The notes: generated from the sequence alone by a model not told the origin. A stretch of 64,000 nt of DNA from Idiomarina sp. A28L (GCF_000218785.1 NZ_AFPO01000021.1:248001-312000), one strand, 5' to 3'; shown: positions 45,236 to 57,328, numbered from the stretch's first letter. Numbers and translations are program-made.

Positions 45236-47944
45236 TTAAGCCAGCTTACCGTGGCATTGCTTGTATTTCTTACCAGAACCACACGGACAAGGATCGTTAC
45301 GGCCAACTTTCTCGCCTTCACGAACTACTTGCTGGCCTGAGGCTCCAGCGTTTTCCTCTGAGCCTGGCGCGCTTTCGTGTTGGAATTCACGCGGAGCCGC
45401 TTGCTCTGCTTGCCGGCGTTTTTCTTCCATTTCTTCAACATCTTCTTCGGCACGCACACGCACTTTGCTTAAAATGCTGATTACTTCGGTTTTTAACGCT
45501 TCTAGCATATCCGTAAACAAGTTATAGGCTTCACGCTTGTATTCTTGCTTCGGATTCTTGTTTGCATAACCGCGCAAATGAATGCCTTGGCGCAGGTGAT
45601 CCATTGCAGCCAAATGCTCTTTCCAATGCGAATCCAAACTTTGCAGCATTACTGCTTTTTCAAAGTGGCGAAGCACTTTCTCGCCTACTTGCTTTTCTTT
45701 GTCTTCGTATGCTTTTACCGTTTCTTCGAGAATTTTTTCGCGAAGTAATTCTTCGAATAGCTTATCGTCTTCATCGAGCCATTTTTGAATAGGCAGCTCT
45801 AAATCAAAATCAGAGCGTAAGCGATCTTCTAACCCTTCGATATTCCACATCTCTTCAAGTGATTGCGGTGGAATATATTCATCGATAACCCGGTTCATTA
45901 CATCTTCACGAATTACACTGATGGTTTCTTTAATATCGTCGCCATCGAGCAACTCATTACGTTGCTCGTAAACTACTTTCCGTTGGTCGTTGGCCACATC
46001 ATCGTATTCAAGCAATTGCTTACGAATATCAAAGTTGCGTGCTTCTACTTTACGCTGCGCATTTTCGATCGCTTTGGTAACCCACGGGTGTTCAATAGCT
46101 TCGCCAGGCTTCATACCTAGGCGCTTCATCATCGCGCCCATACGCTCAGTAGCAAAGATACGCATTAAGCTATCTTCTAATGAAAGATAGAACCGTGAAG
46201 AACCCGGGTCACCCTGACGGCCCGCACGGCCACGCAGCTGGTTATCAATACGGCGAGATTCGTGGCGCTCGGTACCAATAATATGCAAACCACCAGCGGC
46301 AATTACTGCATCGTGGCGTTCTTGCCATTTGCTGCGAATCTCGTTGATTTGTGCTTCAGTTGGCTCTTCAATAGCAGCAATTTCTGCCTGCCAACTACCA
46401 CCTAGCACAATATCGGTACCACGCCCGGCCATGTTGGTTGCAATCGTAACAGCACCTGATTGGCCAGCTTGCGCAATAATTTCAGCTTCTTGAGCATGGA
46501 ATTTTGCGTTCAATACTTTGTGCTTAATTTTTTCTTTCTTCAGCAAACGTGCTACCAGCTCAGAGCTTTCAATTGAGCTTGTGCCCACCAAAATTGGCCG
46601 GCCTGCATCACGTTGTTCACGGATATCTTCAATAATGGCATCGTACTTTTCTTGCCCAGTTAAGAAGATTAAATCCGGCATATCATCGCGAATCATGGTT
46701 TTGTTGGTAGGTACTACAACCGTTTCTAAACCGTAGATCGATTGGAATTCGAATGCTTCCGTATCGGCAGTACCTGTCATTCCCGCTAACTTATCGTAGA
46801 GGCGGAAATAATTCTGGAAGGTAATAGAAGCAAGCGTTTGGTTTTCGTTTTGAATCTTCACGCCTTCTTTAGCTTCCACTGCTTGGTGCAAGCCTTCAGA
46901 CCAACGACGGCCTTCCATGGTACGCCCAGTGTGTTCATCAACGATAACAATCTCATCATCTTTAACAATGTAATCAACATCGCGGTGGAACAAATGATGT
47001 GCGCGTAAAGCTGCGTTAACGTGGTGCAACAAAGAAATGTTAGTTGCTGAATATAGTGAATCTTCACTTGATAACAGCCCATTTTCTTGCAGCATCTCTT
47101 CAATATGTTCTTGGCCGTGCTCAGTAAGATATAGCTGGCGAGCTTTTTCATCAATCGTGAAATCGCCAGGCTCTGCATCGTCTGGTTGCTCATCTGGCTG
47201 ACGCTTCAATTGCGGCACTAAAGCATTAATGCGGCGGTACAAATCAGAAGAATCTTCAGCTGGCCCTGAAATAATCAGTGGCGTACGAGCTTCATCAATT
47301 AAGATTGAATCCACCTCATCCACGATTGCATAATGCAAATCGCGCTGCACGCGCTCATCTTTAGTGAACGCCATGTTATCGCGCAAGTAATCGAAACCGA
47401 ATTCGTTGTTAGTGCCGTATAAAATATCGCACGCATAAGCATCTTTTTTGTCTTTCGGATGCATACCTGCAACATTTACACCTACGGTTAAACCCAAAAA
47501 TTCAAAAAACGGGCGGCTCGATTCCGCATCGCGGCGCGCAAGGTAATCGTTCACAGTAATAATATGAACACCACGGCCAGTTAACGCATTTAAGTATGCC
47601 GGTAACAATGCCGTTAATGTTTTACCTTCACCGGTGCGCATTTCAGCAATACGGTGCTCATTTAAAATCATGCCACCAATTAACTGCACATCAAACGGCC
47701 GCATTTCTAGTGTGCGCTTACTCGCTTCGCGGGCAACCGCAAAGGCTTCAGGCAACATACTTTCTATGGTTTCGCCCTTTTCTAGGCGCTGTTTAAACTC
47801 GCCGGTTTTGCCACGCAGCTCCTCTTCACTCAGCTTTTCGAAATCAGCTTCCATGGCGTTGATGCGATCAACTTGCTTGCGGGTTCCGCGAATAACTCGG
47901 TCGTTACGGCTACCTAGAATACGTTTGAATAGACTACCTAACAT
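45236..47944 (-). CDS. secA: Preprotein translocase ATPase
   Basis: A 902-residue ATPase that drives proteins through SecYEG. Walker A MRTGEGKT is at about 103-110, the DEAD-like [15 protein letters not shown], the helicase motif AGRGTDI and [23 protein letters not shown] are intact, and the C-terminal zinc motif [14 protein letters not shown] binds SecB. No secM precedes it; an M23 peptidase gene with its own terminator stands there. Confidence 0.98.
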   Translation of the reverse strand: MLGSLFKRILGSRNDRVIRGTRKQVDRINAMEADFEKLSEEELRGKTGEFKQRLEKGETIESMLPEAFAVAREASKRTLEMRPFDVQLIGGMILNEHRIAEMRTGEGKTLTALLPAYLNALTGRGVHIITVNDYLARRDAESSRPFFEFLGLTVGVNVAGMHPKDKKDAYACDILYGTNNEFGFDYLRDNMAFTKDERVQRDLHYAIVDEVDSILIDEARTPLIISGPAEDSSDLYRRINALVPQLKRQPDEQPDDAEPGDFTIDEKARQLYLTEHGQEHIEEMLQENGLLSSEDSLYSATNISLLHHVNAALRAHHLFHRDVDYIVKDDEIVIVDEHTGRTMEGRRWSEGLHQAVEAKEGVKIQNENQTLASITFQNYFRLYDKLAGMTGTADTEAFEFQSIYGLETVVVPTNKTMIRDDMPDLIFLTGQEKYDAIIEDIREQRDAGRPILVGTSSIESSELVARLLKKEKIKHKVLNAKFHAQEAEIIAQAGQSGAVTIATNMAGRGTDIVLGGSWQAEIAAIEEPTEAQINEIRSKWQERHDAVIAAGGLHIIGTERHESRRIDNQLRGRAGRQGDPGSSRFYLSLEDSLMRIFATERMGAMMKRLGMKPGEAIEHPWVTKAIENAQRKVEARNFDIRKQLLEYDDVANDQRKVVYEQRNELLDGDDIKETISVIREDVMNRVIDEYIPPQSLEEMWNIEGLEDRLRSDFDLELPIQKWLDEDDKLFEELLREKILEETVKAYEDKEKQVGEKVLRHFEKAVMLQSLDSHWKEHLAAMDHLRQGIHLRGYANKNPKQEYKREAYNLFTDMLEALKTEVISILSKVRVRAEEDVEEMEEKRRQAEQAAPREFQHESAPGSEENAGASGQQVVREGEKVGRNDPCPCGSGKKYKQCHGKLA

Positions 47945-47983
47945 GTGGATTCAAATTCCTATAAGATTTATTTTTAGAGTTCG

Positions 47984-48015
47984 AAAAAATAAAACGGCAC
48001 CACAATCGGGTGCCG
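47984..48015 (-). terminator. Terminator of the M23 peptidase gene
   Basis: On the minus strand CGGCACC, loop CGATTGT, GGTGCCG, then TTTTATTTTTT, 22 bases after the M23 stop. It insulates secA, which therefore needs its own promoter in the remaining 40-50 bp. Confidence 0.9.
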
Positions 48016-48036
48016 GATATTGCGCCCTAGCTGCTA

Positions 48037-48966
48037 CTACTCCCCGGGCATTTGCCGAAGTACATAGCGTGCCGGATTAACGTGTTTGCCATTTTCTAGT
48101 ATTTCATAGTGTACGTGCGGGCCAGTTGAACGGCCAAGTGTGCCAACTTCTGCAATAGTTTGCCCACGGGTTACTACATCACCCACTTGCACGTTGATAG
48201 CACGCATGTGGCCATAACGGGTGCGCAAGCCAGCACCATGATCAATTTCTACAAGCTTACCATACCCTGCACGCCTTCCTGCAAAAGTTACGATACCTGC
48301 ACCGGTAGCAACGATAGGCGACCCTTCTGGTGCTGCGTAATCAATTCCGCGGTGCATGGTTGGATTGCCGTGGAATGGGTCTTTGCGAACCCCATACTGT
48401 GATGATAACCAACCTTCTTGCACCGGACGCCCGACAATGAAACGCTCATCTTCTATATGGTGATTCAACATCAAAGATTCAAGTAGGCTGAGTTGTTTCT
48501 GACGGCTAGAAATTTGCTCTAAGGCTAAATCGATATCTGCGAGCAACTGGTGTTCCGCTACAACCGGCCATTCAGCCATAACTTGATCGGGGCCACCAAG
48601 CGCTAATTCCTGGCTAAAGTTGAATTCACCAGAATCAAGCTGAGCCGCTGTAGCTAAACGTTGACCCAGCGCTTCGAGTCGCATAATCTGCGCTTGCAGG
48701 TCGCCAAGCTTCATTGTTAATGCGGTTAACTCACGCTGCGCTTGAGTGCGAACATCTTGCACAGCTTCGGCTTGCATTGCCAACGAGCGTTGCTCTTGTT
48801 GGATTTTTTCTTGCACTACTAATTTGTTCGTACTCAAACCTTGCCATGGTTGCATATAGGCAATAGCGAGAAACAACGAAATGCCAAGAAGCGACAATAG
48901 CCGGCGCTGGCTAAAGCGAAGTTTCATGCGGATTTTTTTGCCGCGATATATAATTGCTAAACTCAT
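48037..48966 (-). CDS. M23-family murein endopeptidase
   Basis: A 309-residue protein with one N-terminal membrane anchor (about 25-40, LLSLLGISLFLAIAYM), a coiled-coil section (about 50-130) and a C-terminal lysostaphin-like zinc domain (GIDYAAPEGSPIVATGAG, RYGHMRA and GPHVHYEIL with the HxH ligands). The first zinc His is in MHRGIDYA. It should cut peptidoglycan cross-bridges, or, like NlpD/EnvC, activate amidases if partly inactive; all ligands look present. It is divergent from dciA with only about 30 bp between them. The start ATG at 48,966 is the likelier of two. Confidence 0.92.
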   Translation of the reverse strand: MSLAIIYRGKKIRMKLRFSQRRLLSLLGISLFLAIAYMQPWQGLSTNKLVVQEKIQQEQRSLAMQAEAVQDVRTQAQRELTALTMKLGDLQAQIMRLEALGQRLATAAQLDSGEFNFSQELALGGPDQVMAEWPVVAEHQLLADIDLALEQISSRQKQLSLLESLMLNHHIEDERFIVGRPVQEGWLSSQYGVRKDPFHGNPTMHRGIDYAAPEGSPIVATGAGIVTFAGRRAGYGKLVEIDHGAGLRTRYGHMRAINVQVGDVVTRGQTIAEVGTLGRSTGPHVHYEILENGKHVNPARYVLRQMPGE

Positions 48967-48995
48967 GCAATTTCCCGAATAAAAGTGCGAATTAT

Positions 48996-49301
48996 ATGCT
49001 TAACCGACCACCCAAATCAGTGCAAGAGCTACTTTCAAAGGGTAACCTTGCAAAGCTGCAAAAGAAAGATGCTAAAAGTTCTCGTTTACAGGCGCTTTGG
49101 CTCCAAACAGTTCCTGCTGATCTTGCTGCCAACTCTCGCTGTTTTGCGGTACAGGGGCAAACACTTGTAATTTACGCCAGAAATGGTTCCTGGTCGACCC
49201 GTATTCGCTTGCTACAGGCTCATATTATGAATAAATTTCGAGAATATCCAGATGCACAGATTCGTAGCCTAGATATTCAAATAAAACCAACACTTAAATA
49301 G
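48996..49301 (+). CDS. dciA: DciA helicase-loader (DUF721)
   Basis: A 101-residue protein of the DUF721 family. DciA loads the replicative helicase DnaB in bacteria that lack DnaC. The family signature is seen in LWLQTVPADLAANSRCFAVQ and LVIYARNGSWSTRIRLL. The ATG at 48,996 fits the family N-terminus better than the earlier ATG. It is often found between secA and lpxC in gammaproteobacteria, as here. A terminator follows it. Confidence 0.85.
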   Translation: MLNRPPKSVQELLSKGNLAKLQKKDAKSSRLQALWLQTVPADLAANSRCFAVQGQTLVIYARNGSWSTRIRLLQAHIMNKFREYPDAQIRSLDIQIKPTLK

Positions 49302-49304
49302 CAA

Positions 49305-49335
49305 AAAAGGCCGCTAATTACCGTAGCGGCCTTTT
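49305..49335. terminator. Bidirectional terminator dciA / lpxC
   Basis: AAAAGGCCGCTA, loop ATTACCG, TAGCGGCCTTTT; perfect 12-bp stem in the 37-bp gap between convergent dciA and lpxC. Confidence 0.93.
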
Positions 49336-49338
49336 ACT

Positions 49339-50253
49339 TTATGCTAACACCGGGTTGAGATAGCTTATCGGTGCTTTTGCGCTCGGTTCTTCGAACGTTA
49401 CGAATTCCCAAGCCTCTTGCTGTTGCATTAATGCAACTAGCAACTTGTTATTTAACGCATGGCCTGATTTAAATGCCCGCAGGTGGCCGAGAATACTGTG
49501 GCCGCCCATGTATAAATCACCCACTGCATCAAGAATTTTGTGTTTCACGAATTCATCATCGTAACGCAAGCCATCGGTATTCAAAATTCGGAAATCATCC
49601 AACACTACGGCGTTATCAAAACCGCCCCCGAGCGCTAAATTATTAGCGCGCAAATGTTCGATATCTTTCATAAAACCGAACGTTCTAGCGCGGCTGATAT
49701 CCCGAATGAAGCTTTGGCTACTGAAATCCATTGATACAACTTGGTTTGTGCCGGCAATAGCGGGATGATCGAAATCAATGGCAAAGTCGATTTTGAAGCC
49801 CTTGTGGGGTAACAATTCGGCCCATTTATCGTCTTCTTCCACACGAATTGGTTGTTTCACTTTAATGAAACGCTTCGCTTTTGCTTGTTCTTGAACACCA
49901 GCTGATTGCAACAGGTAGATAAATGGATGTGAACTGCCATCCATAATTGGAATTTCGTGAGAATCAACTTCCACGATCAAATTATCAATACCCATGCCAG
50001 CAATAGCTGCAAGCAAATGCTCTACGGTTGAAATACGCACGTTGTCGTCGTTAATTAGGCACGTGCACATGCGCGTATCTTTCACCAATTCCGGTGATGC
50101 CTTAATTTCCACCATAGGATTCAGATCAGAACGGCGAAACACAATTCCCGTATCTGGCGCAGCAGGCCGCAGCACTAGATTGACCTTATTACCTTTGTGC
50201 AGGCCAACACCAGTAGTTGCAATCATTTGCTTGATTGTGCGCTGTTTAATCAT
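49339..50253 (-). CDS. lpxC: UDP-3-O-acyl-N-acetylglucosamine deacetylase
   Basis: A 304-residue zinc deacetylase, the committed step of lipid A synthesis. It has [28 protein letters not shown] and [14 protein letters not shown] with the zinc ligands. The ATG at 50,253 has GGAGGA 7 bases upstream and gives the same N-terminus (MIKQRTIKQ) as E. coli LpxC. It follows ftsZ by about 270 bp, a gap in which a promoter could lie. Confidence 0.97.
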   Translation of the reverse strand: MIKQRTIKQMIATTGVGLHKGNKVNLVLRPAAPDTGIVFRRSDLNPMVEIKASPELVKDTRMCTCLINDDNVRISTVEHLLAAIAGMGIDNLIVEVDSHEIPIMDGSSHPFIYLLQSAGVQEQAKAKRFIKVKQPIRVEEDDKWAELLPHKGFKIDFAIDFDHPAIAGTNQVVSMDFSSQSFIRDISRARTFGFMKDIEHLRANNLALGGGFDNAVVLDDFRILNTDGLRYDDEFVKHKILDAVGDLYMGGHSILGHLRAFKSGHALNNKLLVALMQQQEAWEFVTFEEPSAKAPISYLNPVLA

Positions 50254-50523
50254 AACTGAATCCTCCATCATCTCATTGACGATGCTCTTTTGAGCCTGTA
50301 ACTGATATTTCCAATTACAAACTCACCATTTAATCTGCATTTCCCCACTATCTGCTGATATTTCAAACAGCATTTAGCTACGGGTAAAGGGGCAACACTA
50401 TAGCAAATGGTAGAGCACTGGTCAATCCAGATAATTCAACCCTCTATTCAACGCAAGGCATTCTCACAACTTGAAAAATACCACGCGGCAAATACCAATT
50501 TATACTCGCTTTATGCGCCTGCT
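50254..50523. other. ftsZ-lpxC intergenic region
   Basis: A 270-bp gap, longer than in most of this cluster. I see no gene and no clear terminator. A lpxC promoter is likely here, but no pair of boxes was convincing. Confidence 0.45.
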
Positions 50524-51690
50524 TTAATCTGCTTGCCGGCGCAAAAATGCAGGAATATCTAAAATATCTGGTTCACCTGATTTTCGAGGACTGCGTTCTT
50601 CTAGTTCGAATTCAAGATCTTCTTCCATTTTAGGTGCCGTAGCTTGGCGTTGTGAATAACCGCCAGAACTTGGCCGTGATGCCGCTTGCTCAGCTTTCTT
50701 CTCTACTAACGAGATATCAGGCTTACGCTCTGCACCAATGCCAGTAGCAACAACAGTTACCCGCATTTCATCAGACATTTCCATATCGATTACAGTTCCC
50801 ACGATAACCGTAGCATTCTCTGATGCGAATGAACGAATAACGCTACCCACTGTTTCGAATTCATCGATACCCATATCCATGCCGGCAGTAACGTTTACTA
50901 GTACGCCACGTGCGCCAGAAAGATCGATATCTTCCAATAACGGGCTATTAATCGCCATTTGTGCCGCTTCTTGCGCTCGATCTGGCCCACTTGCAACACC
51001 AGTACCCATCATAGCAGTACCCATTTCACGCATTACCGCTTGCACATCGGCGAAATCGACGTTGATTAAACCTTGGCGCGTAATGAGATCAGCAATACCT
51101 TGCACAGCACCCATCAATACATTATTCGCAGCACCGAAAGCATCTAGCAAAGAAGTACCTTTACCCAACACTTTCAAAAGCTTTTCATTCGGAATAGTGA
51201 TTAATGAATCAACATGCTTGCTCAGTTGCGCAATACCTTCATCGGCAGCTGCCATCCGCTTTTTACCTTCAAACGGGAATGGCTTGGTTACTACCGCAAT
51301 GGTAAGAATGCCAAGTTCTTTAGCAATTTCTGCAACTACAGGAGCAGCACCAGTACCGGTACCACCACCCATACCCGCGGCGATAAAGATCATATCCGCA
51401 CCTTCGAGCTGGCGGGCGATCTCTTCGCGGTTTTCTTCAGCCGAAATACGGCCGATTTCTGGGTTAGCGCCAGCACCTAAACCTTTGGTTACTTCGCTAC
51501 CTAATTGCACTAATACATCAGCATCATGCTTACGCAGTGCTTGTGCATCTGTGTTCGCCGCAATAAACCGAACACCTTCGATTTTTTGCGAAACCATATG
51601 TTGCACGGCGTTACCGCCGCCACCGCCAACGCCGATGACTTTAATCACCGCGTCCGCTTCAAAATCATCCTTTATTTCAAACATGTTCAT
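50524..51690 (-). CDS. ftsZ: Cell-division GTPase FtsZ
   Basis: A 388-residue tubulin-like GTPase that forms the division ring. The nucleotide-binding GGGTGTG is at 108-114, and the conserved C-terminal peptide [12 protein letters not shown], which binds ZipA and FtsA, is intact. AGAGGT lies 7 bases before the ATG. The gap to ftsA is 68 bp. Length and motifs are ordinary. Confidence 0.98.
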   Translation of the reverse strand: MNMFEIKDDFEADAVIKVIGVGGGGGNAVQHMVSQKIEGVRFIAANTDAQALRKHDADVLVQLGSEVTKGLGAGANPEIGRISAEENREEIARQLEGADMIFIAAGMGGGTGTGAAPVVAEIAKELGILTIAVVTKPFPFEGKKRMAAADEGIAQLSKHVDSLITIPNEKLLKVLGKGTSLLDAFGAANNVLMGAVQGIADLITRQGLINVDFADVQAVMREMGTAMMGTGVASGPDRAQEAAQMAINSPLLEDIDLSGARGVLVNVTAGMDMGIDEFETVGSVIRSFASENATVIVGTVIDMEMSDEMRVTVVATGIGAERKPDISLVEKKAEQAASRPSSGGYSQRQATAPKMEEDLEFELEERSPRKSGEPDILDIPAFLRRQAD

Positions 51691-51758
51691 AATAATTACC
51701 TCTCCACTTACCCGTATTTTCTGTTGTTACCCCAAAAATTGCAAAATTTCTTCGTACT

Positions 51759-53003
51759 TTAAAACTCGCCTCGAAACCAGCTTTGCAAACGCTGGAACCA
51801 TTGTCCCCAATGAGGCTTTTGGCTACGTTGCCGTTCTTCTTGTTGCTCGTTGAGCATTATTTGGCCAAAACGTAGCAATCCAACGCTAGTAGCGTATTCA
51901 GGATCATTCACGTAATCGCTTAAACCCCTTGTGCCAATTGGTGTTCCAAGCCTTACCGGCATTTGAAACACTTCTTCAGCAAATTCAACCGCACCTTCCA
52001 TTTTCGCGGTGCCACCGGTTAAAACTACACCTGCAGCAATTTGTTCTTCTAAGCCACTGCCGTAGATTTCATCGCGGATCAGCTCAAACAATTCTTGATA
52101 ACGCGGCTCTACTACTTCCGCCAAAGTATGCCGTGACATCGAGCGCGCTGGCCGCCCGCCCACTGAAGGCACATCAATGTTATCTTCCATACTCACCATT
52201 TGCCGTAATGCACAGGCATACTGCACTTTAATTTCTTCGGCATGGCTCAGCGGTGTGCGGAAAATATTGGCAATATCGTTAGTAACTTGGTTACCCGCAA
52301 CTGGAATTACCGCCGTGTGGCGCAATACACCACCACTAAAAATACTGATATCAATAGTTCCCGCACCCATATCTACAAGTGCAACACCAAGCTCGCGCTC
52401 ATCTTCTGTGAGCGCTGCGTGGCTTGACGCCAAGGCCGAAAACACTAAGGTTTCTACTTTTAAATCGCAACGCTCAACCGCTTTCACAATGTTGCGCGCC
52501 ATATCGTTAGCGCAGGTAATCATGTGTACCCGAGCCTCCATGCGCACACCCGACATACCCACTGGGCTTTTAATACTTTCTTGCGAATCAATCACAAACT
52601 CTTGTGGCAATACATGCAAAATGCGGCGCTCTTGTGCAATTGGCACTGATTTAGCGGCATGAATTACGCTATCAACATCATCTTGCGTTACTTCTGCATC
52701 GTTAATTGGCACCATGCCATCTTCGTTCTGGCAAGCAACGTGGCGTCCAGAAATGTTCAGATAAACCGTGGACACATTACAATCGGCCATCAATTCCGCT
52801 TCATTCACCGCACGTTGAATCGATTGCACCACTAGGTTCAAATCGTTCACACCACCCTTATCCATACCACGGGCAGGCGTTACACCAACACCAATGATAT
52901 TGATGTCTCCATCCGGTAAAATTTCGCCTATCAGTGCTGTCACTTTGCTAGTGCCAACATCGAGGCTCACGATCATGTTGTCGTTGTCATTTTTTGCGAT
53001 CAC
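51759..53003 (-). CDS. ftsA: Cell-division protein FtsA
   Basis: A 414-residue actin-like protein that tethers FtsZ to the membrane. It has SLDVGTSKVTALIGE (phosphate-binding), DMGAGTIDISIFSGG, VVLTGGTAKMEG and the C-terminal amphipathic helix (WGQWFQRLQSWFRGEF). The start is uncertain: the longest frame begins with TTG at 53,039, but GTG at 53,003 with GAGAGAG upstream gives a family-like N-terminus and is preferred. It follows ftsQ. Confidence 0.95.
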   Translation of the reverse strand: MIAKNDNDNMIVSLDVGTSKVTALIGEILPDGDINIIGVGVTPARGMDKGGVNDLNLVVQSIQRAVNEAELMADCNVSTVYLNISGRHVACQNEDGMVPINDAEVTQDDVDSVIHAAKSVPIAQERRILHVLPQEFVIDSQESIKSPVGMSGVRMEARVHMITCANDMARNIVKAVERCDLKVETLVFSALASSHAALTEDERELGVALVDMGAGTIDISIFSGGVLRHTAVIPVAGNQVTNDIANIFRTPLSHAEEIKVQYACALRQMVSMEDNIDVPSVGGRPARSMSRHTLAEVVEPRYQELFELIRDEIYGSGLEEQIAAGVVLTGGTAKMEGAVEFAEEVFQMPVRLGTPIGTRGLSDYVNDPEYATSVGLLRFGQIMLNEQQEERQRSQKPHWGQWFQRLQSWFRGEF

Positions 53004-53042
53004 AGCTCTCTCACTTACCTTTAACCACTTATTTTGCAAAAG

Positions 53043-53801
53043 TTATTCGCTCTCTGGCTCTTTCCAACCAATAGCGATACCAGTGTCGTAACGTAAATCT
53101 GCGTAGGCCACCGCCTTATCGCTTTCTTTCTTTATTAACGGATACAAATCTAAAAACCGCTGAATCCTTTCTAACCGGGCTTCCCGCCCCAACTGCAACT
53201 CAATTCCGTTATCGAGCCACAAGCGAACTGAAAAACGTTCACTTAAGGTAATGCGGGTAATGGCATAATCATGAATTGCGAGTAATTCCGAAATTCGCTG
53301 ATACTGCCTTAACACCTCATCTTCGGCCTCTTCCGGGCCAGAAAAATGTGGCACCGTTCCGGCTATTAATTCAGGGCTTGCGATAAACACTTCCCCATAC
53401 CGGTTCATTACCTTCTCTTCATTCCAAATACCAACCGGCTCTTGTTCCACTAGAAACACCCGCAACCGTTGTGGCCATTCTTTTCGAACTGAAGCCGAAT
53501 AAACCCATGGCAACGCCTCAATTCGATTGCGAATCTCATCTACATCGGCGGTAAAAAAGCTACCTACCTCGCCAGCGATAATCGCATTTAATACTTCATT
53601 ATCCTCAGTGTATAAGCGCTCACCTTGAATAATTACGCCCTCTAATGGCACTTGCTCTGCATCGGTTATCCAAGCGAGCAACTTATAGCTCCCCATCAAA
53701 AAGCCCAGCACGATTACAATAAATACTGCAACCCCAGCAATGAACTCCCAACGGTTTGGCGTATCAGTTGCCTCGGTTGCTTTAACCGCCGCTGCCGCCA
53801 C
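53043..53801 (-). CDS. ftsQ: Cell-division protein FtsQ
   Basis: A 252-residue bitopic inner-membrane protein with one helix (about 18-40, IAGVAVFIVIVLGFLM) and a periplasmic POTRA plus beta domain (QVPLEGVIIQGERLYTEDNE, VRKEWPQRLRVFLVEQEPVG). It recruits FtsB-FtsL and FtsW-FtsI. The start is GTG directly after the ddlB stop, so translation is coupled; no upstream ATG fits. Confidence 0.94.
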   Translation of the reverse strand: MAAAAVKATEATDTPNRWEFIAGVAVFIVIVLGFLMGSYKLLAWITDAEQVPLEGVIIQGERLYTEDNEVLNAIIAGEVGSFFTADVDEIRNRIEALPWVYSASVRKEWPQRLRVFLVEQEPVGIWNEEKVMNRYGEVFIASPELIAGTVPHFSGPEEAEDEVLRQYQRISELLAIHDYAITRITLSERFSVRLWLDNGIELQLGREARLERIQRFLDLYPLIKKESDKAVAYADLRYDTGIAIGWKEPESE

Positions 53802-53802
53802 T

Positions 53803-54726
53803 TCAAGCGTCCAACGTTGTAGCCAAAATCTGTAGCACTAAAGCAGGAAATGAAATTCCCACTTGCTTTGCAGCCATTGGCACCAAACTTTTCGCTGTCA
53901 TTCCAGGTACGGTGTTGAGTTCCAGCAACTGCAATTGGCCATTACTATTCATCATCATGTCTACCCGGCCCCAGCCTTCACAACCAACCGCTTTAAAAGC
54001 CGCTACCGCTAAATCTCTTACTTGTTTTTCCTGCTCATCAGAAAGCTCAGCCGGACAAATATACTGGGTGGTATTATCTTGATACTTAGCCGCGTAATCA
54101 TAAAACGCATGGGGTGTTTGCACTTTAATTGCTGGTAATGCCTCACCAGCCAATACCGCAACCGTGTATTCCGGGCCACTTAACCAAGTTTCTACCAACA
54201 TATCGCCATCAAATCGCGCGGCTTCTTTTAGTGCTACTGCTAGTTCATCTGCTGTATGCGCCATGCCCATACCAATGCTACTGCCTTCATGTGCTGGTTT
54301 AACCATCACTTTGCCGCCCAAACGGGCCAACAAAGCTGCACAATCTACCGTGCTTAATTCGCTTGCGGTTATCGTAGCAGCCGCTGCAGTAGGCAAACCC
54401 ATACCGTGCCACAATGCTTTGGTTTTGCTTTTATCCATTGTTAATGCACAGGCCAAAATACCGCTACCGGTGTAGGGAATACCGAGCACTTCTAATACCG
54501 CTTGTACTTGGCCATCTTCGCCACCGCGGCCATGCAAGGCGATAAATGCGCGATTAACGTTTAGGCTCACGAGTTCAAGCAAAGGTTGCTCAGCCGGATC
54601 AAACAAAAACGCATCCACACCCTGTTCGCAAAGCGCCTGCAATACAGCTGCGCCAGAGCGCAAAGAAACTTCCCGCTCTGCCGAATTACCACCTGCTAAT
54701 ACCGCTACTTTGCCAAACTGCTTCAT
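53803..54726 (-). CDS. ddlB: D-alanine-D-alanine ligase
   Basis: A 307-residue ATP-grasp enzyme making the D-Ala-D-Ala of the cell-wall precursor. It has [46 protein letters not shown] and the C-terminal [16 protein letters not shown] with the metal ligands. It overlaps murC by ATGA. B-type, as the dcw position expects. Confidence 0.97.
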   Translation of the reverse strand: MKQFGKVAVLAGGNSAEREVSLRSGAAVLQALCEQGVDAFLFDPAEQPLLELVSLNVNRAFIALHGRGGEDGQVQAVLEVLGIPYTGSGILACALTMDKSKTKALWHGMGLPTAAAATITASELSTVDCAALLARLGGKVMVKPAHEGSSIGMGMAHTADELAVALKEAARFDGDMLVETWLSGPEYTVAVLAGEALPAIKVQTPHAFYDYAAKYQDNTTQYICPAELSDEQEKQVRDLAVAAFKAVGCEGWGRVDMMMNSNGQLQLLELNTVPGMTAKSLVPMAAKQVGISFPALVLQILATTLDA

Positions 54727-56189
54727 TTTGCTACTCCAAACTGCTGCATACGCGCTTTATCTAACTGCAACTCATTCAAAATTTTGGCTAATCCACCCAC
54801 ATTACCCGCGCCTTGGGTAAGCACAATATCACCCGGCTGGAGTAATTCAGCAAGGCGTTCTGGTAGTTGATCCACTTCTTTCACGTACACCGGATCAACT
54901 TTGCCACGTTGCCGAATTGAACGGCACAGCGCTCGGCTATCAGCATTCGGCACCGGCTCCTCACCTGCGCCGTAAACTTCTAGCATAATCAAGGCATCAA
55001 CTTCGCTTAATACATCAACAAAATCTTCGTATAAATCACGGGTACGGCTGTAACGATGTGGTTGAAAGCACATTACTAAACGCCGCTCTGGCCAACCCGC
55101 TTTTGTAGCTTTAATCGTAGCTGCTACTTCTGATGGGTGGTGGCCGTAATCATCCACCAACAACACATCACCATCATCGCAAGCGAAGCTACCATATTGT
55201 TGAAAACGCCGGCCAATGCCCTCAAATTTCGCTAGAGCTGCCATAATAGCCGCATCTTCAATGCCTTCATCGGTAGCTACCGCAATCGCTGCCAATGCGT
55301 TAAGCGCATTGTGTTTACCCGGTAAATTCAATTCGATAGCTAAAGGTTCCATACCTTTACGTAACACTACGAAGTTGCAATGATTCCCAGTTTGTTGGTA
55401 TTCACTTGCACGCACATCGGCATGTTCAGAAAAACCATAGGTGGTGATTTGCCGGCCAACGCGGGTTAACAAACCTGCAATAGTTGGATCATCAACACAC
55501 ATTACCGCCAAGCCGTAAAACGGCAAGTTGTGCAAAAACTCGATATAAGTATCTTGCATGCGGTTGAAATCACCTTCGTAGGTGTCCATGTGATCCGCTT
55601 CAATATTCGTTACTACTGCTACCATCGGCTGCAAATGTAAAAACGACGCATCACTTTCATCGGCTTCGGCGATCAAGTATTTGCTGCTACCCAAACGCGC
55701 GTTTGTGCCTGCACTATTTAGCAAACCGCCAATCACGAAAGTTGGATCGAGATCCGCTTCGGCGAAGATGCTCGCGATTAAGCTCGTGGTTGTGGTTTTG
55801 CCATGGGTGCCGGAAATCGCAATACCATGGCGAAAACGCATAAGCTCCGCCAGCATTTCCGCTCGGCGCACTACCGGAATCAAAAGTTTACGAGCCGCTA
55901 CTAACTCAGGGTTATTCGCTTTGATTGCGGTAGAAACCACAATCACATTTGCGCTGCTAACATTTTCCGCGCTGTGGCCAATCGCAACTTCTGCGCCCAA
56001 ACCACGTAATCGCAAGGTGCTCGGGTTTTCTGCAATATCAGAACCCGATACGTGGTAACCCTGATTAAGCAATACCTCGGCAATACCCGCCATACCCGCG
56101 CCGCCAATACCCACAAAGTGGATTCGGCGCACTCGGCGCATTTCCGGTACCGTTACAATGGTAAATGCTTGTTCTTTGGCTACTGTCAT
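54723..56189 (-). CDS. murC: UDP-N-acetylmuramate-L-alanine ligase
   Basis: A 488-residue Mur ligase adding L-Ala. N-terminal [17 protein letters not shown] (UDP-binding), the ATP-binding [11 protein letters not shown], and [10 protein letters not shown] are present. It is between murG and ddlB and overlaps both by 4 bp (ATGA). Confidence 0.98.
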   Translation of the reverse strand: MTVAKEQAFTIVTVPEMRRVRRIHFVGIGGAGMAGIAEVLLNQGYHVSGSDIAENPSTLRLRGLGAEVAIGHSAENVSSANVIVVSTAIKANNPELVAARKLLIPVVRRAEMLAELMRFRHGIAISGTHGKTTTTSLIASIFAEADLDPTFVIGGLLNSAGTNARLGSSKYLIAEADESDASFLHLQPMVAVVTNIEADHMDTYEGDFNRMQDTYIEFLHNLPFYGLAVMCVDDPTIAGLLTRVGRQITTYGFSEHADVRASEYQQTGNHCNFVVLRKGMEPLAIELNLPGKHNALNALAAIAVATDEGIEDAAIMAALAKFEGIGRRFQQYGSFACDDGDVLLVDDYGHHPSEVAATIKATKAGWPERRLVMCFQPHRYSRTRDLYEDFVDVLSEVDALIMLEVYGAGEEPVPNADSRALCRSIRQRGKVDPVYVKEVDQLPERLAELLQPGDIVLTQGAGNVGGLAKILNELQLDKARMQQFGVAK

Positions 56190-57328
56190 AAATCGTTTGG
56201 TTCCGTTTTTTTATCGTGTACTACTTTAGCCGTATTCACCGGCGCTAAAAATTCATTACAAACTGCTACAATGCGGTTCAACGCATCGATTTGTGCACTC
56301 TTCTTGGCGGCAAGTTGCATATTGATTAGCAACTCTGGTTGCGCCAACAACTGCTCAATTTGTTTTACTAGCCATGCTTCGGTTAAATCTTTTTGCTGCA
56401 CTAATATTGCCGCACCCACATCACTTAATGCCTTTGCATTCTCAGTTTGGTGATCATCAACCGCATATGGATATGGCACTAAAATCGCTGGCTTACCTGC
56501 CGCACTTAATTCCGCAACGGTTAAGGCGCCCGCTCGGCATATTACGATATCGGCCCATGCATAAGCTGCGGCCATATCGGTAATAAACTCTGCAACATCA
56601 ACCTCTACTGCGCTGCCTGTTGCCGCTTTTGCGTAAGCTTGCTGTACGCCAGCTACATTGCCTTTACCTACCTGATGGCGAACCATTACTGTGCGCTGCT
56701 GTTGATCGTTATGTAACTGGCTTAATGCCGCTGGCACGCATGTGTTTAAATACGCTGCACCTAAACTACCGCCAACAATTAGTACCTTTAACTCAGCACC
56801 TAACTGCCGCGTTGGCTGTGTATGCAAAGCAGCAATTTCACTGCGAACAGGGTTGCCAACAACCTCAGCTTTCGGCAGATATTTATTGGCCCCCGAAAAA
56901 CCGAGCAGCGTACGCGTTGCAAAGCGTTCAAGCAACCGATTTGTTAAGCCAGGAACCGCATTCTGCTCATGTATAACTAATGGAATTCCCTTGCTCCAAG
57001 CAGCTACTCCAGCAGGGCCCGCGGTATAGCCGCCAAAGCCTAAAACTAAATCGATTTTTTCCTTTACCAATAATTTTCGGCATACCCAAATGCTCTTACC
57101 TAAACGAAACGGTGCGGCCAACAAATTCAACTTACTTTTTCCACGCAACGCTTGCTGCCGCATACCAATAAAACGAAACCCATTCGCCGGAACAACCTCA
57201 GCTTCCATTCGATCTGTTGTGCCTAGCCAGGTTATATCATGGCCTTCGGCTGCTAATACTTTAGCTACAGCAAGTGCCGGAAAAACATGGCCACCAGTGC
57301 CACCGGCGCTAATTAGAATATGGCTCAT
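56186..57328 (-). CDS. murG: UDP-GlcNAc:lipid I N-acetylglucosaminyltransferase
   Basis: A 380-residue membrane-associated glycosyltransferase that makes lipid II from lipid I. N-terminal [25 protein letters not shown] and the C-terminal [21 protein letters not shown] (UDP-GlcNAc site) are intact. Its start overlaps the ftsW stop by one base (TAATG). Confidence 0.97.
   Translation of the reverse strand: MSHILISAGGTGGHVFPALAVAKVLAAEGHDITWLGTTDRMEAEVVPANGFRFIGMRQQALRGKSKLNLLAAPFRLGKSIWVCRKLLVKEKIDLVLGFGGYTAGPAGVAAWSKGIPLVIHEQNAVPGLTNRLLERFATRTLLGFSGANKYLPKAEVVGNPVRSEIAALHTQPTRQLGAELKVLIVGGSLGAAYLNTCVPAALSQLHNDQQQRTVMVRHQVGKGNVAGVQQAYAKAATGSAVEVDVAEFITDMAAAYAWADIVICRAGALTVAELSAAGKPAILVPYPYAVDDHQTENAKALSDVGAAILVQQKDLTEAWLVKQIEQLLAQPELLINMQLAAKKSAQIDALNRIVAVCNEFLAPVNTAKVVHDKKTEPNDL

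Noticed and set aside
50738-51853. 371-codon open frame antisense to ftsZ
   Set aside because: Low-complexity Ser/Ile/Pro/Thr composition typical of an antisense shadow; ftsZ on the other strand is certain.
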